A stretch of 22,637 bases of DNA from the IMG/VR virus record IMGVR_UViG_3300017989_002703, positions 1 through 22,637 of that record; one strand, 5' to 3'. Both the position numbers and the translations under genes were made by a program. Shown here one piece after another: positions 1 through 8,000 of the stretch (the first letter of the stretch is position 1; each line of letters begins with the position of its first letter). The notes beneath the pieces are model-generated. The model did no database searches. It saw only the letters and a program-made list of their open reading frames with translations, and was not told the origin of the DNA. Origin of the DNA: a virus.

Positions 1-1
1 A

Positions 2-1816
2 GACAAAGTTGCGGCCAAAATCGTTAAGATGTGGCTGGACAGCATGTCATACGATATGGACATTGATATCAAGCGGATTCAGTGGGAGCTTCAAAAGAAG
101 ATTTTTGGAGAATGTTTTGTTATCCCTAAATGGGATTATCTCATGGGCGACATTCATCCGATGGCCAAAAATTTAGTGGATGACGACCTTCCTCTTGTTG
201 ATGAAGATGATCGGCCGATCCGAGACAAAGACGGAAATCCGTTGAAGGTTGATAAACACCAACGAATAGGGGATATCGATCTAGTGAATCCTCTTCCTTT
301 CGATGTGATGATCGATCCCAAGCATTACTACAAAGATTCAAATTGGTTCTATTGGGTAGACAGGAAAGAGACTTGCGAGGTAGAAAGCGAGTACGAGGTG
401 AAGTTTTCAAAGGATAAGAAAAATCCGAATCTCTCAAAGTATGATCCAAATAGCGGGTTTGACAAGGGTGCATCAGAATTCACCAAGGTTTACAATTTCT
501 ACCACAGATCTCATCCAATGCTCCCAAATGGCTACCATTTCGTGGCTACCAATGAACACGTTTTGGAAAAGAAGACGATGGAGGGAAGCACTACTCTCGT
601 CAATAACCGAGAACTTCCTTTGGTTCGATATATGGATTTGGATATCGGTTTCGGTGTCAGAGGAAATCCTATTCTTTTCAGGAATACCAGGAACGTTGTC
701 AGCGGATATAACCGCTTGACTAATCAGATCTACAAGAATCTTGAGGCTGAGTCTCCGAAGGTGATGGTTCACGAGACGGCAGGTGTCGATGCTCAGAGAA
801 TGCCCAACGGTGTCATTGTCATGGAGTGGAGAGGAAATATTAAACCTACTATCGAGACTCCGACTACCAACACCACTTCCATCTTCAAGTTTAGAGAGGA
901 TCTCAAGAAAAATATCATAGAACTTGGTGGTCAGACCCCAATGGTCAGGGGAGACACTCCCAACGCTCAACTCGACTCTTTCATTGCTTTGCAACATTTC
1001 GAAGACCAAAGAATTCAATTAGCTGCACCAGATATTAAAAACCATATCAAGTGCATGGAACATTTATACCGTTTCATGATCGTGATTGCTAGAGATCATT
1101 ATGATACCGACGATCAAAGGCTTATAAAGATAATCGGTCGAGACAATAAATTCAACCTTCAATATTTCGATCCCGACAATCTCGATAAGGTTTACGACGT
1201 TAAGATCACAACTACTGGAAACCTGGCAAATTCAAAGGCGGCCAGAACCCAGTTGATCATGACGATCAAAAGAGAATTTCCAGACATCATATCCAATGAA
1301 GTTTTTATCGATATGCTGGGCTTAAGCTCAAGCGATAAATTCCAAAATACCATTACAGCAGCAGTGAATGCGGCCGAATCTGAAAACGAAGATATGCTGA
1401 ATGGAGTGCCTGTCCCTCCTCCCGAAAGGTATGAGGATCTCATCACTCACTGGGATACGCATAGGATACCTCTGCAAAGCCGTGAGTACAAACTTGCTCC
1501 GCCCGACATTAAGGAACTGTTTGAAAGACACGTAACCGCCACAGAAAAGCTCATGTATGACCAAGCAGCCGAAAGTGAAGTTTTTGCCTCCAGACTCGCT
1601 GGGCTGCGGCAGTTCCCAATGTTTTTCTCTCCATTACCTAATAATGATAATCCCCAGGAAGAGGAACAGGCGGTTGAAGAAGCGAGACCCGTACCAGAAT
1701 CGACCAGCGAACAAATTATCGAAGTTGACCGCGAAGGCGAAGAGGGACAACCTCAACCAGAACAATTACCAATTCAGGACAGAGAAGAAGCAGAAACTCT
1801 TCCTGAGCCAACTTAG
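2..1816 (+). CDS. Portal protein (5' partial)
   Basis: Probable portal protein, the ring at one capsid vertex through which DNA is packaged and leaves. The reading frame is open to the left edge, so the N-terminus is missing; about 604 residues are visible, and P22-like portals run to roughly 700. The call rests on a PLPFDVMIDP segment, then a D..WFYWVDRKE stretch, a central segment around RNVVSGYNRLTNQIYKNLEA followed by GQTPMVRGDTPNAQLDS, and a helical region rich in conserved-looking charged residues. The last ~60 residues are Glu/Pro/Gln-rich and look disordered. It sits directly before scaffold and capsid genes, the classic order. The first ATG in the window (29) is internal and not the real start. 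P22-like versus another portal subfamily cannot be settled by eye. Confidence 0.85.
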   Translation, partial: DKVAAKIVKMWLDSMSYDMDIDIKRIQWELQKKIFGECFVIPKWDYLMGDIHPMAKNLVDDDLPLVDEDDRPIRDKDGNPLKVDKHQRIGDIDLVNPLPFDVMIDPKHYYKDSNWFYWVDRKETCEVESEYEVKFSKDKKNPNLSKYDPNSGFDKGASEFTKVYNFYHRSHPMLPNGYHFVATNEHVLEKKTMEGSTTLVNNRELPLVRYMDLDIGFGVRGNPILFRNTRNVVSGYNRLTNQIYKNLEAESPKVMVHETAGVDAQRMPNGVIVMEWRGNIKPTIETPTTNTTSIFKFREDLKKNIIELGGQTPMVRGDTPNAQLDSFIALQHFEDQRIQLAAPDIKNHIKCMEHLYRFMIVIARDHYDTDDQRLIKIIGRDNKFNLQYFDPDNLDKVYDVKITTTGNLANSKAARTQLIMTIKREFPDIISNEVFIDMLGLSSSDKFQNTITAAVNAAESENEDMLNGVPVPPPERYEDLITHWDTHRIPLQSREYKLAPPDIKELFERHVTATEKLMYDQAAESEVFASRLAGLRQFPMFFSPLPNNDNPQEEEQAVEEARPVPESTSEQIIEVDREGEEGQPQPEQLPIQDREEAETLPEPT

Positions 1817-1836
1817 ACCTAAGAAGGAGATTTGGC

Positions 1837-2961
1837 ATGACGGCGCAAATGGAAGAAGTAACAAGAGAAGAAAGTAAAGCTAGCTTGATTGATCAACTCC
1901 ATGAGAAAAGAGAGCAGCAAGATCAAGAGAGGGAAAAAAATGCCTTTCAAGAGCAAAAAGCAGATGAGATACATGTTCGCGAATCTTCCGAAGATAGCCA
2001 ACGCATGGGTGGGGGAAGCGAAGAAGAAGAAGAAACCCATGATAGCGAACGAGAAGAAAAAGGGAAAAGTTTCCTCTACTCGTTAGGAGAAGAAGAGGGC
2101 GAGATTGATGAGAATGCCATTTTTGAGCTGAAAGCCGATGGCAAGACGATGAAGATGACGTTAAAAGAAATGCGAGATGCGGCCGCTGGCGGCGTTGCTG
2201 TTAGAAATAGAATGCGTCAATTATCTGATGAAAGAAAAAAATTATATACACCTTATAAAGATTTTTATAACATTGCGAGTAAAGATCCACTAGGTGCTTT
2301 AAAGAAAGTTTTTTCTGCTATAAAGCAGGTAGATCCAAAAGCTGACATGAATAGTTTTCTAGTCGGCTTGGGTAAGCAAGCACAGAGCCTAGCTAAAATG
2401 AGTCCCTCTGAGCGTAAAGCTTACCAATTAGAAAAAGAACTGGATGAAACGCGGGAAACTCTTACAGAAAGTGAGAGGATAGCAAAGATCCAGGATTTGA
2501 AGCAAGAGCTTATCGGCGAGATGGGCATGTCTGAGGAGCAAGTATTTGACTTCGGGCAAAGAATTCTTTCCGACCCCACTCTTGCGGAGACAGTAAAGAA
2601 TGAGGAAGACCTCTTTGATCGGATTGGCGACCTACATGATGAGATCGAAAGGCAACAAGCTGTGATTGCAGCCTTGCAGAAACACGATCCCAAATTAAAA
2701 GGTAACGATCCCCTAGTCTTTGAGTTGTCGGCTCTTCTTGAAAAAAACCCTGATTTTGATGAAAGCGATCTCGAAGAGATAGCTGAGGGAATTTTAAAAG
2801 GGGTGAAGAAGTCTAACGTTTCGAGAGTGCTCTCGAAGAGGCAGAGGAGTAATGCTGTCAGGGGCTATAAAGCCAAACAGCAACCTAACTACTCCAGGAT
2901 GGCTCCGAAAGATGCTCTTAAGCAGCAGATTTTGCAAAAGAGGAATAGTCAACAACACTAA
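1837..2961 (+). CDS. Capsid scaffolding protein
   Basis: Probable scaffolding protein that guides coat assembly and is then lost from the capsid. It is 374 residues, starts at an ATG seven bases after AAGGAG (1824-1829), and lies between portal and capsid genes. Residues 1-85 are low-complexity Glu/Lys/Gln-rich. Residues ~97-165 hold a short conserved-looking region (ELKADGKTMKMTLKEM) of the type seen in phage scaffolds. The middle is strongly helical and charged, with a likely coiled coil at ~195-215 and ~265-285. The C-terminus is basic (RVLSKRQRSNAVRGYKAK), as expected for a coat-binding end. Oddity: residues 35-83 are also read in another frame as a separate small gene (1940-2086), which probably explains the poly-Glu run. 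Function is inferred from position and composition. Confidence 0.8.
   Translation: MTAQMEEVTREESKASLIDQLHEKREQQDQEREKNAFQEQKADEIHVRESSEDSQRMGGGSEEEEETHDSEREEKGKSFLYSLGEEEGEIDENAIFELKADGKTMKMTLKEMRDAAAGGVAVRNRMRQLSDERKKLYTPYKDFYNIASKDPLGALKKVFSAIKQVDPKADMNSFLVGLGKQAQSLAKMSPSERKAYQLEKELDETRETLTESERIAKIQDLKQELIGEMGMSEEQVFDFGQRILSDPTLAETVKNEEDLFDRIGDLHDEIERQQAVIAALQKHDPKLKGNDPLVFELSALLEKNPDFDESDLEEIAEGILKGVKKSNVSRVLSKRQRSNAVRGYKAKQQPNYSRMAPKDALKQQILQKRNSQQH
1940..2086 (+). CDS. Nested small basic phage protein (MPFKSK family)
   Basis: A 48-residue protein lying wholly inside the scaffold gene in the +1 frame. It begins MPFKSKKQMRYMFAN, continues LPKIANAWVGE and ends in a lysine-rich tail. From memory, short phage proteins of the form MPFKSKxQxRYMxAxxPxIAxxWxxE recur next to head genes in many phages; their role is unknown. 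AGAGAGGG (1926-1933) lies six bases before the ATG, a strong SD that the scaffold frame does not need. The longer frame from 1889 adds 17 residues with no SD of its own, so 1940 is preferred. The KKKKKP run in this frame reads as EEEEETH in the scaffold frame. I infer a genuine overlapping gene; it could still be a chance frame. Confidence 0.65.
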   Translation: MPFKSKKQMRYMFANLPKIANAWVGEAKKKKKPMIANEKKKGKVSSTR

Positions 2962-2976
2962 GATAAGAGGTGTGAA

Positions 2977-4221
2977 ATGAGTACAGTAGTACAACAACTT
3001 TCCCTTTCTGATCTGTCGGAACTTTATCAAATAGCCTATGGCGGCTTTGAAGTCGATGCCGCTGGCTGGGATAACCGACAGTTGATCGGGACAATCCGTA
3101 AAAATGAAAAATTCAATGGTAACAAGCTAGTCATTGGCCAGCTACTCGATTACGGGGGCGGACAATCATCTGGTGGATTGCCATCAAGCTCAACTGCCTA
3201 CATGATCAATCCGCAACTCTTTGCGAAGTCCGTATACAGCACAACTGTATTGGATAACCAAAGCATGAAGGCGGCTAGACGCGCGGGAACAAATCTCGGT
3301 GCTTTCGAAGATGCAACAGAACTTTCAATGCAAATCCTGAAGCAAAGCTTCCAGGAAAACATCGCCCGTCAATTTTTCGGGGATGGAACTGGAGAGCTTG
3401 GGGAAATTGCATCGGTGGTTACCAACGCCCCTGGCGATTATTCGGTAACGATCACAGCCGCATCCTTCATCGAAGCTCATTGGATCAGAAACGATCTATT
3501 GAACGTCGCATCCAGTACCGACCTGTTCTTGGTATCTGATATCAACCTATCAACTAGGGTGATCAGACTTCTTAGACAAAATGGATCTCATGTTCCATTG
3601 GCTGGTGAAAAAATTTACAAACAGAAGTCAAAAGACAATGAGATGTTCGGTCTCAAGGGTGTTTGTGATACTACATCAGGTCAGCTCTATGGAGTCGATG
3701 TCGGATACCGTTGGCAGGCAACAAACATTGATGCAGCAGGTTCTGGGCCATCAATTAAGTTGTTCCGTCAACTCGATCAGGAAATGAGATTTAACTCTCG
3801 CGGTGTCCTTCCAACTGACTACATCTTCTCTCACACTCAGCTAAGACTGTTTGAGGATTCAGAAGATGCTAAGTCAATCATCTGGATTGAGCCAACAGTA
3901 GCACCTGAGAGAGAAGCTGGATCGCAAGTGGCGGCTGTTAAACTCAACGGTCGAACAGTCCGTATCCAATGGTCTCCATACTGCCCAGAGGATAGAATCT
4001 ACGCTATTAACAGAAACAAAGTAAGCTTGGAGCTTAGACCTGATTCCATCGATCGCGGTGAAGACTGCGGTGGATTCATCGAGAACGGGGACTCAATTTT
4101 CTTCCCTCTCCATGTATCAGGAACTCCTATCGACAGCTTTGCAATGTTCTACTCGACTTATGGAAACTTCTTCATCAATCCTACCTTCACAGGTTGCATT
4201 GATGGGCTAGCAACATCATAA
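2977..4221 (+). CDS. Major capsid protein
   Basis: Probable major capsid protein, 414 residues, expected to have the HK97 fold that forms the icosahedral shell. It directly follows the scaffold gene, with GAGGTG upstream of the ATG. The N-terminal part (LSDLSELYQIAYGGFEVDAAG) is helical. Next come a Gly/Ser-rich loop at ~65-77 (GGGQSSGGLPSSS), candidate for the E-loop, and a long helical segment with NQSMKAARRAG and QSFQENIARQFFGDGTGELG, resembling the spine helix. The C-terminal half is beta-rich. No protease or cleavage site is evident. Position, length and codon use like neighbouring structural genes support the call; no specific capsid subfamily was recognised with certainty. Confidence 0.85.
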   Translation: MSTVVQQLSLSDLSELYQIAYGGFEVDAAGWDNRQLIGTIRKNEKFNGNKLVIGQLLDYGGGQSSGGLPSSSTAYMINPQLFAKSVYSTTVLDNQSMKAARRAGTNLGAFEDATELSMQILKQSFQENIARQFFGDGTGELGEIASVVTNAPGDYSVTITAASFIEAHWIRNDLLNVASSTDLFLVSDINLSTRVIRLLRQNGSHVPLAGEKIYKQKSKDNEMFGLKGVCDTTSGQLYGVDVGYRWQATNIDAAGSGPSIKLFRQLDQEMRFNSRGVLPTDYIFSHTQLRLFEDSEDAKSIIWIEPTVAPEREAGSQVAAVKLNGRTVRIQWSPYCPEDRIYAINRNKVSLELRPDSIDRGEDCGGFIENGDSIFFPLHVSGTPIDSFAMFYSTYGNFFINPTFTGCIDGLATS

Positions 4222-4231
4222 GGAGGGTGTA

Positions 4232-4600
4232 ATGGCTGAACAAGGATACCCACTTTTTGGCGGACAGCCTAGCGGCTATCTGTACGTTTTCAAGATAGAC
4301 GGGTCGGAAGTTGGAACATCGGCAGGAAGTGCTGGCCTCGATGGTCGAGGTCAGGCGATTGCTGATATCAACGATGATGGATCAAACGAAGTCACCATTA
4401 CTTGGAAAAGGAAGTTTGAAGACACTCCTTACGTCTTCATTCAGCCTTTGACAGCGAATGGATCCGCCAATATCACTACCAACGATGGTTCGACATTGGT
4501 TTTTGACGGAGTGGAAAGAGACGATAACGCAGCAGGATTGGCAGACCAAGACTACTTTGTTTACGTCTATGCTCATGACACAACCCAATTTATCTTGTAA
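4232..4600 (+). CDS. Small beta-rich structural protein, candidate decoration protein
   Basis: A 122-residue acidic protein with a strong SD (AAGGAGG just after the capsid stop). The sequence alternates short hydrophobic strands with Gly/Asn/Asp turns, for example GYLYVFKIDGSEVG, TWKRKFEDTPYVFIQ and DQDYFVYVYAHDTTQFIL, and predicts an all-beta fold. No signal peptide or membrane segment is seen. The place right after the major capsid gene suggests a capsid decoration or head-stabilising protein. The central TPYVFIQPL...ANITTNDGS section also resembles the carbohydrate-binding-like sandwich in many phage appendage proteins, so a fibre-associated role is the alternative. Function is inferred from position and composition only. 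Confidence 0.6.
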   Translation: MAEQGYPLFGGQPSGYLYVFKIDGSEVGTSAGSAGLDGRGQAIADINDDGSNEVTITWKRKFEDTPYVFIQPLTANGSANITTNDGSTLVFDGVERDDNAAGLADQDYFVYVYAHDTTQFIL

Positions 4601-4617
4601 CAAGGAGGCGATCTCTT

Positions 4618-4935
4618 ATGAGTAACTCAGGACAGAATGTCAAAGATGAGGCGGTCAGAGAGGTCGCCTTTGGTGATCTCAACGCTACTTATACGGCGTT
4701 GGGGTCAGCATTGGCACACGATTGTTTCACCTTGTCGATTTTCAACGACACGGATGCAAATGTTTATGTGTCAACTGACGAGTCAACTGATATGAAAAAG
4801 ATTGCGGCTCAAACAGGCCGCGTCTTTGATTATAAAACCAACGATATGTACAGGAAGAAGGATACTCAGTTCTACGTCAAGTACGATACGGCTCCTTCCT
4901 CTGGAAGCTTTTGGATAGAGGTGGAATACGTATGA
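4618..4935 (+). CDS. Small phage structural protein, unknown role
   Basis: A 105-residue protein preceded by AAGGAGG (4602-4608). The text TALGSALAHDCFTLSIFNDTDANVYVSTDE resembles small phage proteins with an FxNxTDxDVxxSxDG-type pattern, usually beta-sandwich proteins coded between capsid and fibre genes; that is family recall, not a search. C-terminal strands (QFYVKYDTAPSSGSFWIEVEYV) also point to a beta fold. Its stop overlaps the next ATG (ATGA), so it is translationally coupled to the fibre gene. It may decorate the virion or attach the fibre. It has no signal peptide, membrane segment or catalytic motif. Confidence 0.6.
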   Translation: MSNSGQNVKDEAVREVAFGDLNATYTALGSALAHDCFTLSIFNDTDANVYVSTDESTDMKKIAAQTGRVFDYKTNDMYRKKDTQFYVKYDTAPSSGSFWIEVEYV

Positions 4936-5879
4936 GTCAGATTGCTAATTTAGCTCCCACAGGAACTGCCCCCGCTGGAGATGTTGTCGGGCCAGCTAGC
5001 AGCACTGACAATGCGATTGCCAGATTCGATGGGACGACGGGGAAACTTATTCAAAACAGCGGGGTATTAATCGACGATTCCGACAATGTGACTGGCGTAA
5101 CCTCCATGATCATTGACGGGGCGACAGGAAATGTCCTCATCGTTGACACAGACACTCTCGTTGTAGATGCGACCAATGATCGTGTAGGTATAGGCGAAGC
5201 TACACCTACAGCCGCTCTTCACCTGAAAGCGGGTACAGCTACGGCTGGCACTGGGCCTTTAAAATTCACATCAGGAACTAACTTGACAGCCCCAGAAGAA
5301 GGGGTGGTCGAGTTTGACGGGACAAACCTTTTTTACACTGACAGCACGCCTACAAGACAAACTTTGGCGGTTCTAGAGGGTGGCGCGACAAATAACGTAG
5401 GCAGTGCAGGCAGCAGCACAGATAATGCCATAGCTAGATGGGACGGCGCGACAGGACAATTAGTTCAAGACTCTGGTTGGATCATTGAAGATGCCCCAGC
5501 GGGATATACAGGATCGGAACTCATCCAGGTTAAAGATGTTGTTCAAACAACAGATGCAACGCCTACAGACCTTGTTCAAATCTCTATAGATGAAGATGAA
5601 ATGCTGGTGATGGAAACATACCTGAATGGCTTTCAAAGCGATTTTACAGACTCTATCTCTGCTTGTGTCAGGTGTAAATTTTTCAGACAATCGGGCGGAG
5701 ATGTGACAGCGGGAACCAATCCAGATATTTGGATTAGCGAATCGGATGCAGATACAGATGTAACCCTAGTGGCCGACACGGCAAATCAGGAAGCGACAAT
5801 TCAGGTAACAGGTGTAGCAGCTCAAACCTGGAATTGGGTTTCTTATACAAGATATTTTAAAACAATAACAAATAGTTGA
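4932..5879 (+). CDS. Tail fibre protein with two SSTDNAIAR repeats
   Basis: A 315-residue probable tail fibre. The start is the ATG overlapping the previous stop (ATGA, with GAGGTGG upstream); an earlier in-frame TTG at 4911 lacks an SD. Domains: repeat 1 at ~20-52 (SSTDNAIARFDGTTGKLIQNSG); a VVDATNDRVGIGEATPTAALHL segment at ~77-100, typical of trimeric fibre shafts; repeat 2 at ~157-190 (SSTDNAIARWDGATGQ); and a C-terminal beta domain from ~204 starting VQTTDATPT and ending LVADTANQEATIQVTG...WNWVSYTRYF. The same C-terminal domain is found in the last + strand gene (17710-18258). It probably forms an adhesin shaft plus tip domain that touches the host surface. No pyocin-knob or lyase motif is seen. 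Confidence 0.8.
   Translation: MSQIANLAPTGTAPAGDVVGPASSTDNAIARFDGTTGKLIQNSGVLIDDSDNVTGVTSMIIDGATGNVLIVDTDTLVVDATNDRVGIGEATPTAALHLKAGTATAGTGPLKFTSGTNLTAPEEGVVEFDGTNLFYTDSTPTRQTLAVLEGGATNNVGSAGSSTDNAIARWDGATGQLVQDSGWIIEDAPAGYTGSELIQVKDVVQTTDATPTDLVQISIDEDEMLVMETYLNGFQSDFTDSISACVRCKFFRQSGGDVTAGTNPDIWISESDADTDVTLVADTANQEATIQVTGVAAQTWNWVSYTRYFKTITNS
4989..5087 (+). repeat. Fibre repeat unit, copy 1
   Basis: About 33 codons encoding GPASSTDNAIARFDGTTG then KLIQNSGVLIDD. It recurs at 5400-5498 with conservative changes (Phe to Trp, Lys to Gln, Val to Trp). Repeats of this kind are common shaft modules in phage fibres. Confidence 0.75.
5400..5498 (+). repeat. Fibre repeat unit, copy 2
   Basis: Second copy of the module, encoding GSAGSSTDNAIARWDGATG then QLVQDSGWIIED. 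The DNA has diverged from copy 1 at many third positions, so this is an old duplication, not a recent one. Confidence 0.75.
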
Positions 5880-5886
5880 GGTTAAA

Positions 5887-7362
5887 ATGACAGTACCATC
5901 AGTCGGATTTACCAATGGGGTATTAAGATACAAAATCTCCCAGGTTGGGGCGCACAGAATAGGTATGTCCCTCAGCAGCGGAACATTTTCAGTCCTTTCA
6001 AGCAATGGAAGGGATCTTTCAGCCAATGATGCTGGTTTTGTGACAGTCAAAAGCAAAACAGCAGGTCTTTTAAAAGAATATTTCATCACGGCAAACCAAA
6101 GTTTTGACGATGCGACGGCAGGAGGTGGGAGCGACATCATCGGGGCACTTTTCGGATTTCCAACAGGGGTCGCGATCACTTCCGATGTCACTTTCACGGG
6201 GTATGCCGTAGTCAACGACAATGAAGACGCGATTCAGATCATGATCGGGGTGGACGATACCTTGGAAACTTCTCCTTCCTCGGCCTTGATAGGAACTCCA
6301 AGCTCCCCAACCGATGCTAGCGATGCCAATAGTTTGTTTTCATTCGACGACATCACAACGACAGAGTGGGATAACAATCCTTGTGTTCCGATTTTCAAGA
6401 TGAGAATGCGAATGGACGGATCAGATGACTGGACTGTTCAAACTTTAAGCTCAAGCGATGGGATGATTGTTTCAGCTTCCTATACTCCTTCCTCAAAGAT
6501 TACAAAATTTTCTACTTCTGGAACATGGACAAAAGATCCTCGCACCAAGAGTGCTTTAGTCGTCGGATGGGGCGGCGGAGGCGGCGGAGGAAGTGGAAGA
6601 AGGGGAGCTAACGGAACTAACCGAGCAGGAGGAGGTGGAGGCGCATGTCAAGGGATGTTTATCTTTAATTGCGATGCTTCCTCTTTAGGAGATACAGAAA
6701 CAGTAACAGTGGGTGCAGGCGGTTCTGGTGGGGCATCTCAAACTTCAACAAGTACAAATGGAAATGATGGGACGGCTGGAGGAGCAACTTCGTTTGGCAA
6801 TATTTACACCTATAGTCCTAGTGTTAATTCTTTTGGAAGTGGAGGTCAAGCTGGATCAGGAACTGCTGCTGGTCAACCATATGTGTTTAGCAATTTTAAT
6901 GCTGTTCAAGTCTCTGGTGCAGGATCTGGGGGAACGATTGGAGCGGCTTCAGATGCGGAAGATGCCCCTGGATCAACTGGATTAGGAGGCTGTTTAGGTG
7001 GCGGCGGAGCTGGCGGAGGCGGCGGAATCAACACAGGAAATACTCGATTTAATGGCGGTGATGGGGGGGATATCACTACATGGGAAGCCTCTCCTTCAAC
7101 AATTTTGGCGGGTGGAATTGGCGGAGTTGTCAATATGACTCAGGCTGGTGGGAATGGAAATTCTAATTCCACTCTTTCATCTGGTGCAGTCTTTGCCACA
7201 GGGACAGGAGGCGGAGGCGGCGCAGCTCCAGCAGCAGGTGGAGACGGTGCTTCCCCTGGTGGAGGAGGTGGCGGCGGAGGAGCTGGTCAAGATCCAAGCT
7301 CTAACTCTGGAGCAGGCGGAGATGGTGCTGACGGCGCAGTATGGGTATTTGAATATTTTTAA
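5887..7362 (+). CDS. Glycine-rich tail fibre / adhesin
   Basis: A 491-residue protein started after GAGG (5880-5883). The first ~200 residues are beta-rich with low charge and hold a GVDDTLETSPSSALIGTPSS linker. Near residue 207 is FSTSGTWTKDP, the lead-in typical of phage glycine-rich domains, followed by ALVVGWGGGGGGGSG. From ~228 to ~485 come repeated Gly blocks (AGGGGGA, GGGGAGGGGG, GGGGGGGGAGQ) separated by Asn/Ser-rich turns. Such blocks form polyglycine-II helix bundles in known phage adhesins. The protein ends DGAVWVFEYF, like other members of this type. It is probably the receptor-binding tip, and the variable turns would set host range. Confidence 0.8.
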   Translation: MTVPSVGFTNGVLRYKISQVGAHRIGMSLSSGTFSVLSSNGRDLSANDAGFVTVKSKTAGLLKEYFITANQSFDDATAGGGSDIIGALFGFPTGVAITSDVTFTGYAVVNDNEDAIQIMIGVDDTLETSPSSALIGTPSSPTDASDANSLFSFDDITTTEWDNNPCVPIFKMRMRMDGSDDWTVQTLSSSDGMIVSASYTPSSKITKFSTSGTWTKDPRTKSALVVGWGGGGGGGSGRRGANGTNRAGGGGGACQGMFIFNCDASSLGDTETVTVGAGGSGGASQTSTSTNGNDGTAGGATSFGNIYTYSPSVNSFGSGGQAGSGTAAGQPYVFSNFNAVQVSGAGSGGTIGAASDAEDAPGSTGLGGCLGGGGAGGGGGINTGNTRFNGGDGGDITTWEASPSTILAGGIGGVVNMTQAGGNGNSNSTLSSGAVFATGTGGGGGAAPAAGGDGASPGGGGGGGGAGQDPSSNSGAGGDGADGAVWVFEYF

Positions 7363-7372
7363 GGAGAGTTTC

Positions 7373-7624
7373 ATGAGATACGCATTAATAGATAAAGAAA
7401 GCCACAAGATTAAAAACGTTGTTTCTTGGGATGGCCGAGAGGATATGTGGAAGCCTCCAGAAGATTGTTATGCTGTTCCTCTTCCTAGAGATCAAAAGTT
7501 TGGAATAGGTGATTCCTATGATCCAGATAAAAAAGAATGGTCTATGGCAGAAGAAAGAAAGGGAAAATTTGAGGATGTTAAGCCTGAAAATTCAGAAGAA
7601 GTTACTGAGGAGAGTCCCAAATGA
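7373..7624 (+). CDS. Small fibre-associated protein
   Basis: An 83-residue protein started at the ATG seven bases after AAGGAG; a longer in-frame extension back to 7148 would read through the glycine-rich fibre gene and is rejected. The pattern YALIDKESHKIKNVVSWDG, then W.PPEDCYAVPL and IGDSYDPDKKEWS, resembles short phage proteins that often follow fibre genes, where a YALID...NVIxWDG...IGWxYD pattern recurs. Their function is uncertain; a fibre chaperone or small tip component is plausible. The last 25 residues are Glu-rich. Its stop overlaps the next start (ATGA), which couples it to the lipoprotein gene. Confidence 0.65.
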   Translation: MRYALIDKESHKIKNVVSWDGREDMWKPPEDCYAVPLPRDQKFGIGDSYDPDKKEWSMAEERKGKFEDVKPENSEEVTEESPK

Positions 7625-7794
7625 TCAAAATCCTTCCATTTTTCCTAAGTTTATTTCTTCTTTCAGGATGTCATTACATCAATGAAAAAGTAGGTCTTCC
7701 AGACGACAATTCCATTGAGGAAGCAGCGGAAGACATCGTCAATGACCGCATTGGTATTGACTTTGATTTTACACCAAATACCCCAGAGGAGTAG
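7621..7794 (+). CDS. Small lipoprotein with EEAAED tail
   Basis: A 57-residue gene whose ATG overlaps the preceding stop. The N-terminus is a lipoprotein signal: MIK, a hydrophobic run ILPFFLSLFLLSG, then Cys17 within the lipobox LLSGC. After cleavage about 41 residues remain, highly acidic, ending NSIEEAAEDIVNDRIGIDFD then a short TPNTPEE end. The EEAAED...GI.xD motif recurs in the membrane protein two genes on (7997-8182). An acylated, probably outer-membrane or periplasm-facing peptide made late fits superinfection exclusion or lysis (outer spanin-like). The missing long partner and missing Pro-rich segment argue against a classical Rz1. Function is unproven. Confidence 0.75.
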   Translation: MIKILPFFLSLFLLSGCHYINEKVGLPDDNSIEEAAEDIVNDRIGIDFDFTPNTPEE

Positions 7795-7796
7795 TC

Positions 7797-8000
7797 ATGG
7801 AGTGGAAAGAATATACTCAGCAAGGTTGGATGAAAGAGAAAAAACCTCTGACAACCGACAATGAAAAAGCGTATGGGAAAAATTATAATCCCGCGCCGAA
7901 TGCAAAAAAGAATAATACAACTCCAAAAGAAAACAAAAATCACGGCTCAGCTCAACAAGCGGCCATGAAACCAAAAGATGTGGCGTGTAAATACAAATGA
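7797..8000 (+). CDS. Small hydrophilic protein, unknown
   Basis: A 67-residue basic protein with AGAGGAG five bases before the ATG; it begins two bases after the lipoprotein stop. It is very rich in Lys, Asn, Gln and Pro (MEWKEYTQQGWMKEKKPL, then NAKKNNTTPKENKN) and is probably disordered. It has no membrane segment, cysteine pair or recognisable motif. Its stop overlaps the next ATG (ATGA), so it is coupled between the lipoprotein and the membrane protein that share a C-terminal motif. No function can be assigned. The good SD and tight coupling argue that it is real. Confidence 0.6.
   Translation: MEWKEYTQQGWMKEKKPLTTDNEKAYGKNYNPAPNAKKNNTTPKENKNHGSAQQAAMKPKDVACKYK

Noticed and set aside
473-1018. 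181-codon frame on the - strand inside the portal gene
   Set aside because: No SD, no recognisable motif, and the + strand frame is clearly coding; it is a shadow.
1934-1940. A7 run as a programmed frameshift site in the scaffold gene
   Set aside because: A -1 shift here does not enter the nested frame, and the SD before ATG 1940 explains that frame without a shift.
4911-4931. Earlier TTG start for the first fibre
   Set aside because: It has no SD and lies inside the previous gene, while the ATG at 4932 has GAGGTGG and an ATGA overlap.
7148-7372. N-terminal extension of the small protein at 7373
   Set aside because: The stretch is an out-of-frame reading of the glycine-rich fibre gene, with Gln/Glu-rich text produced by Gly codons; the ATG at 7373 has a proper SD.
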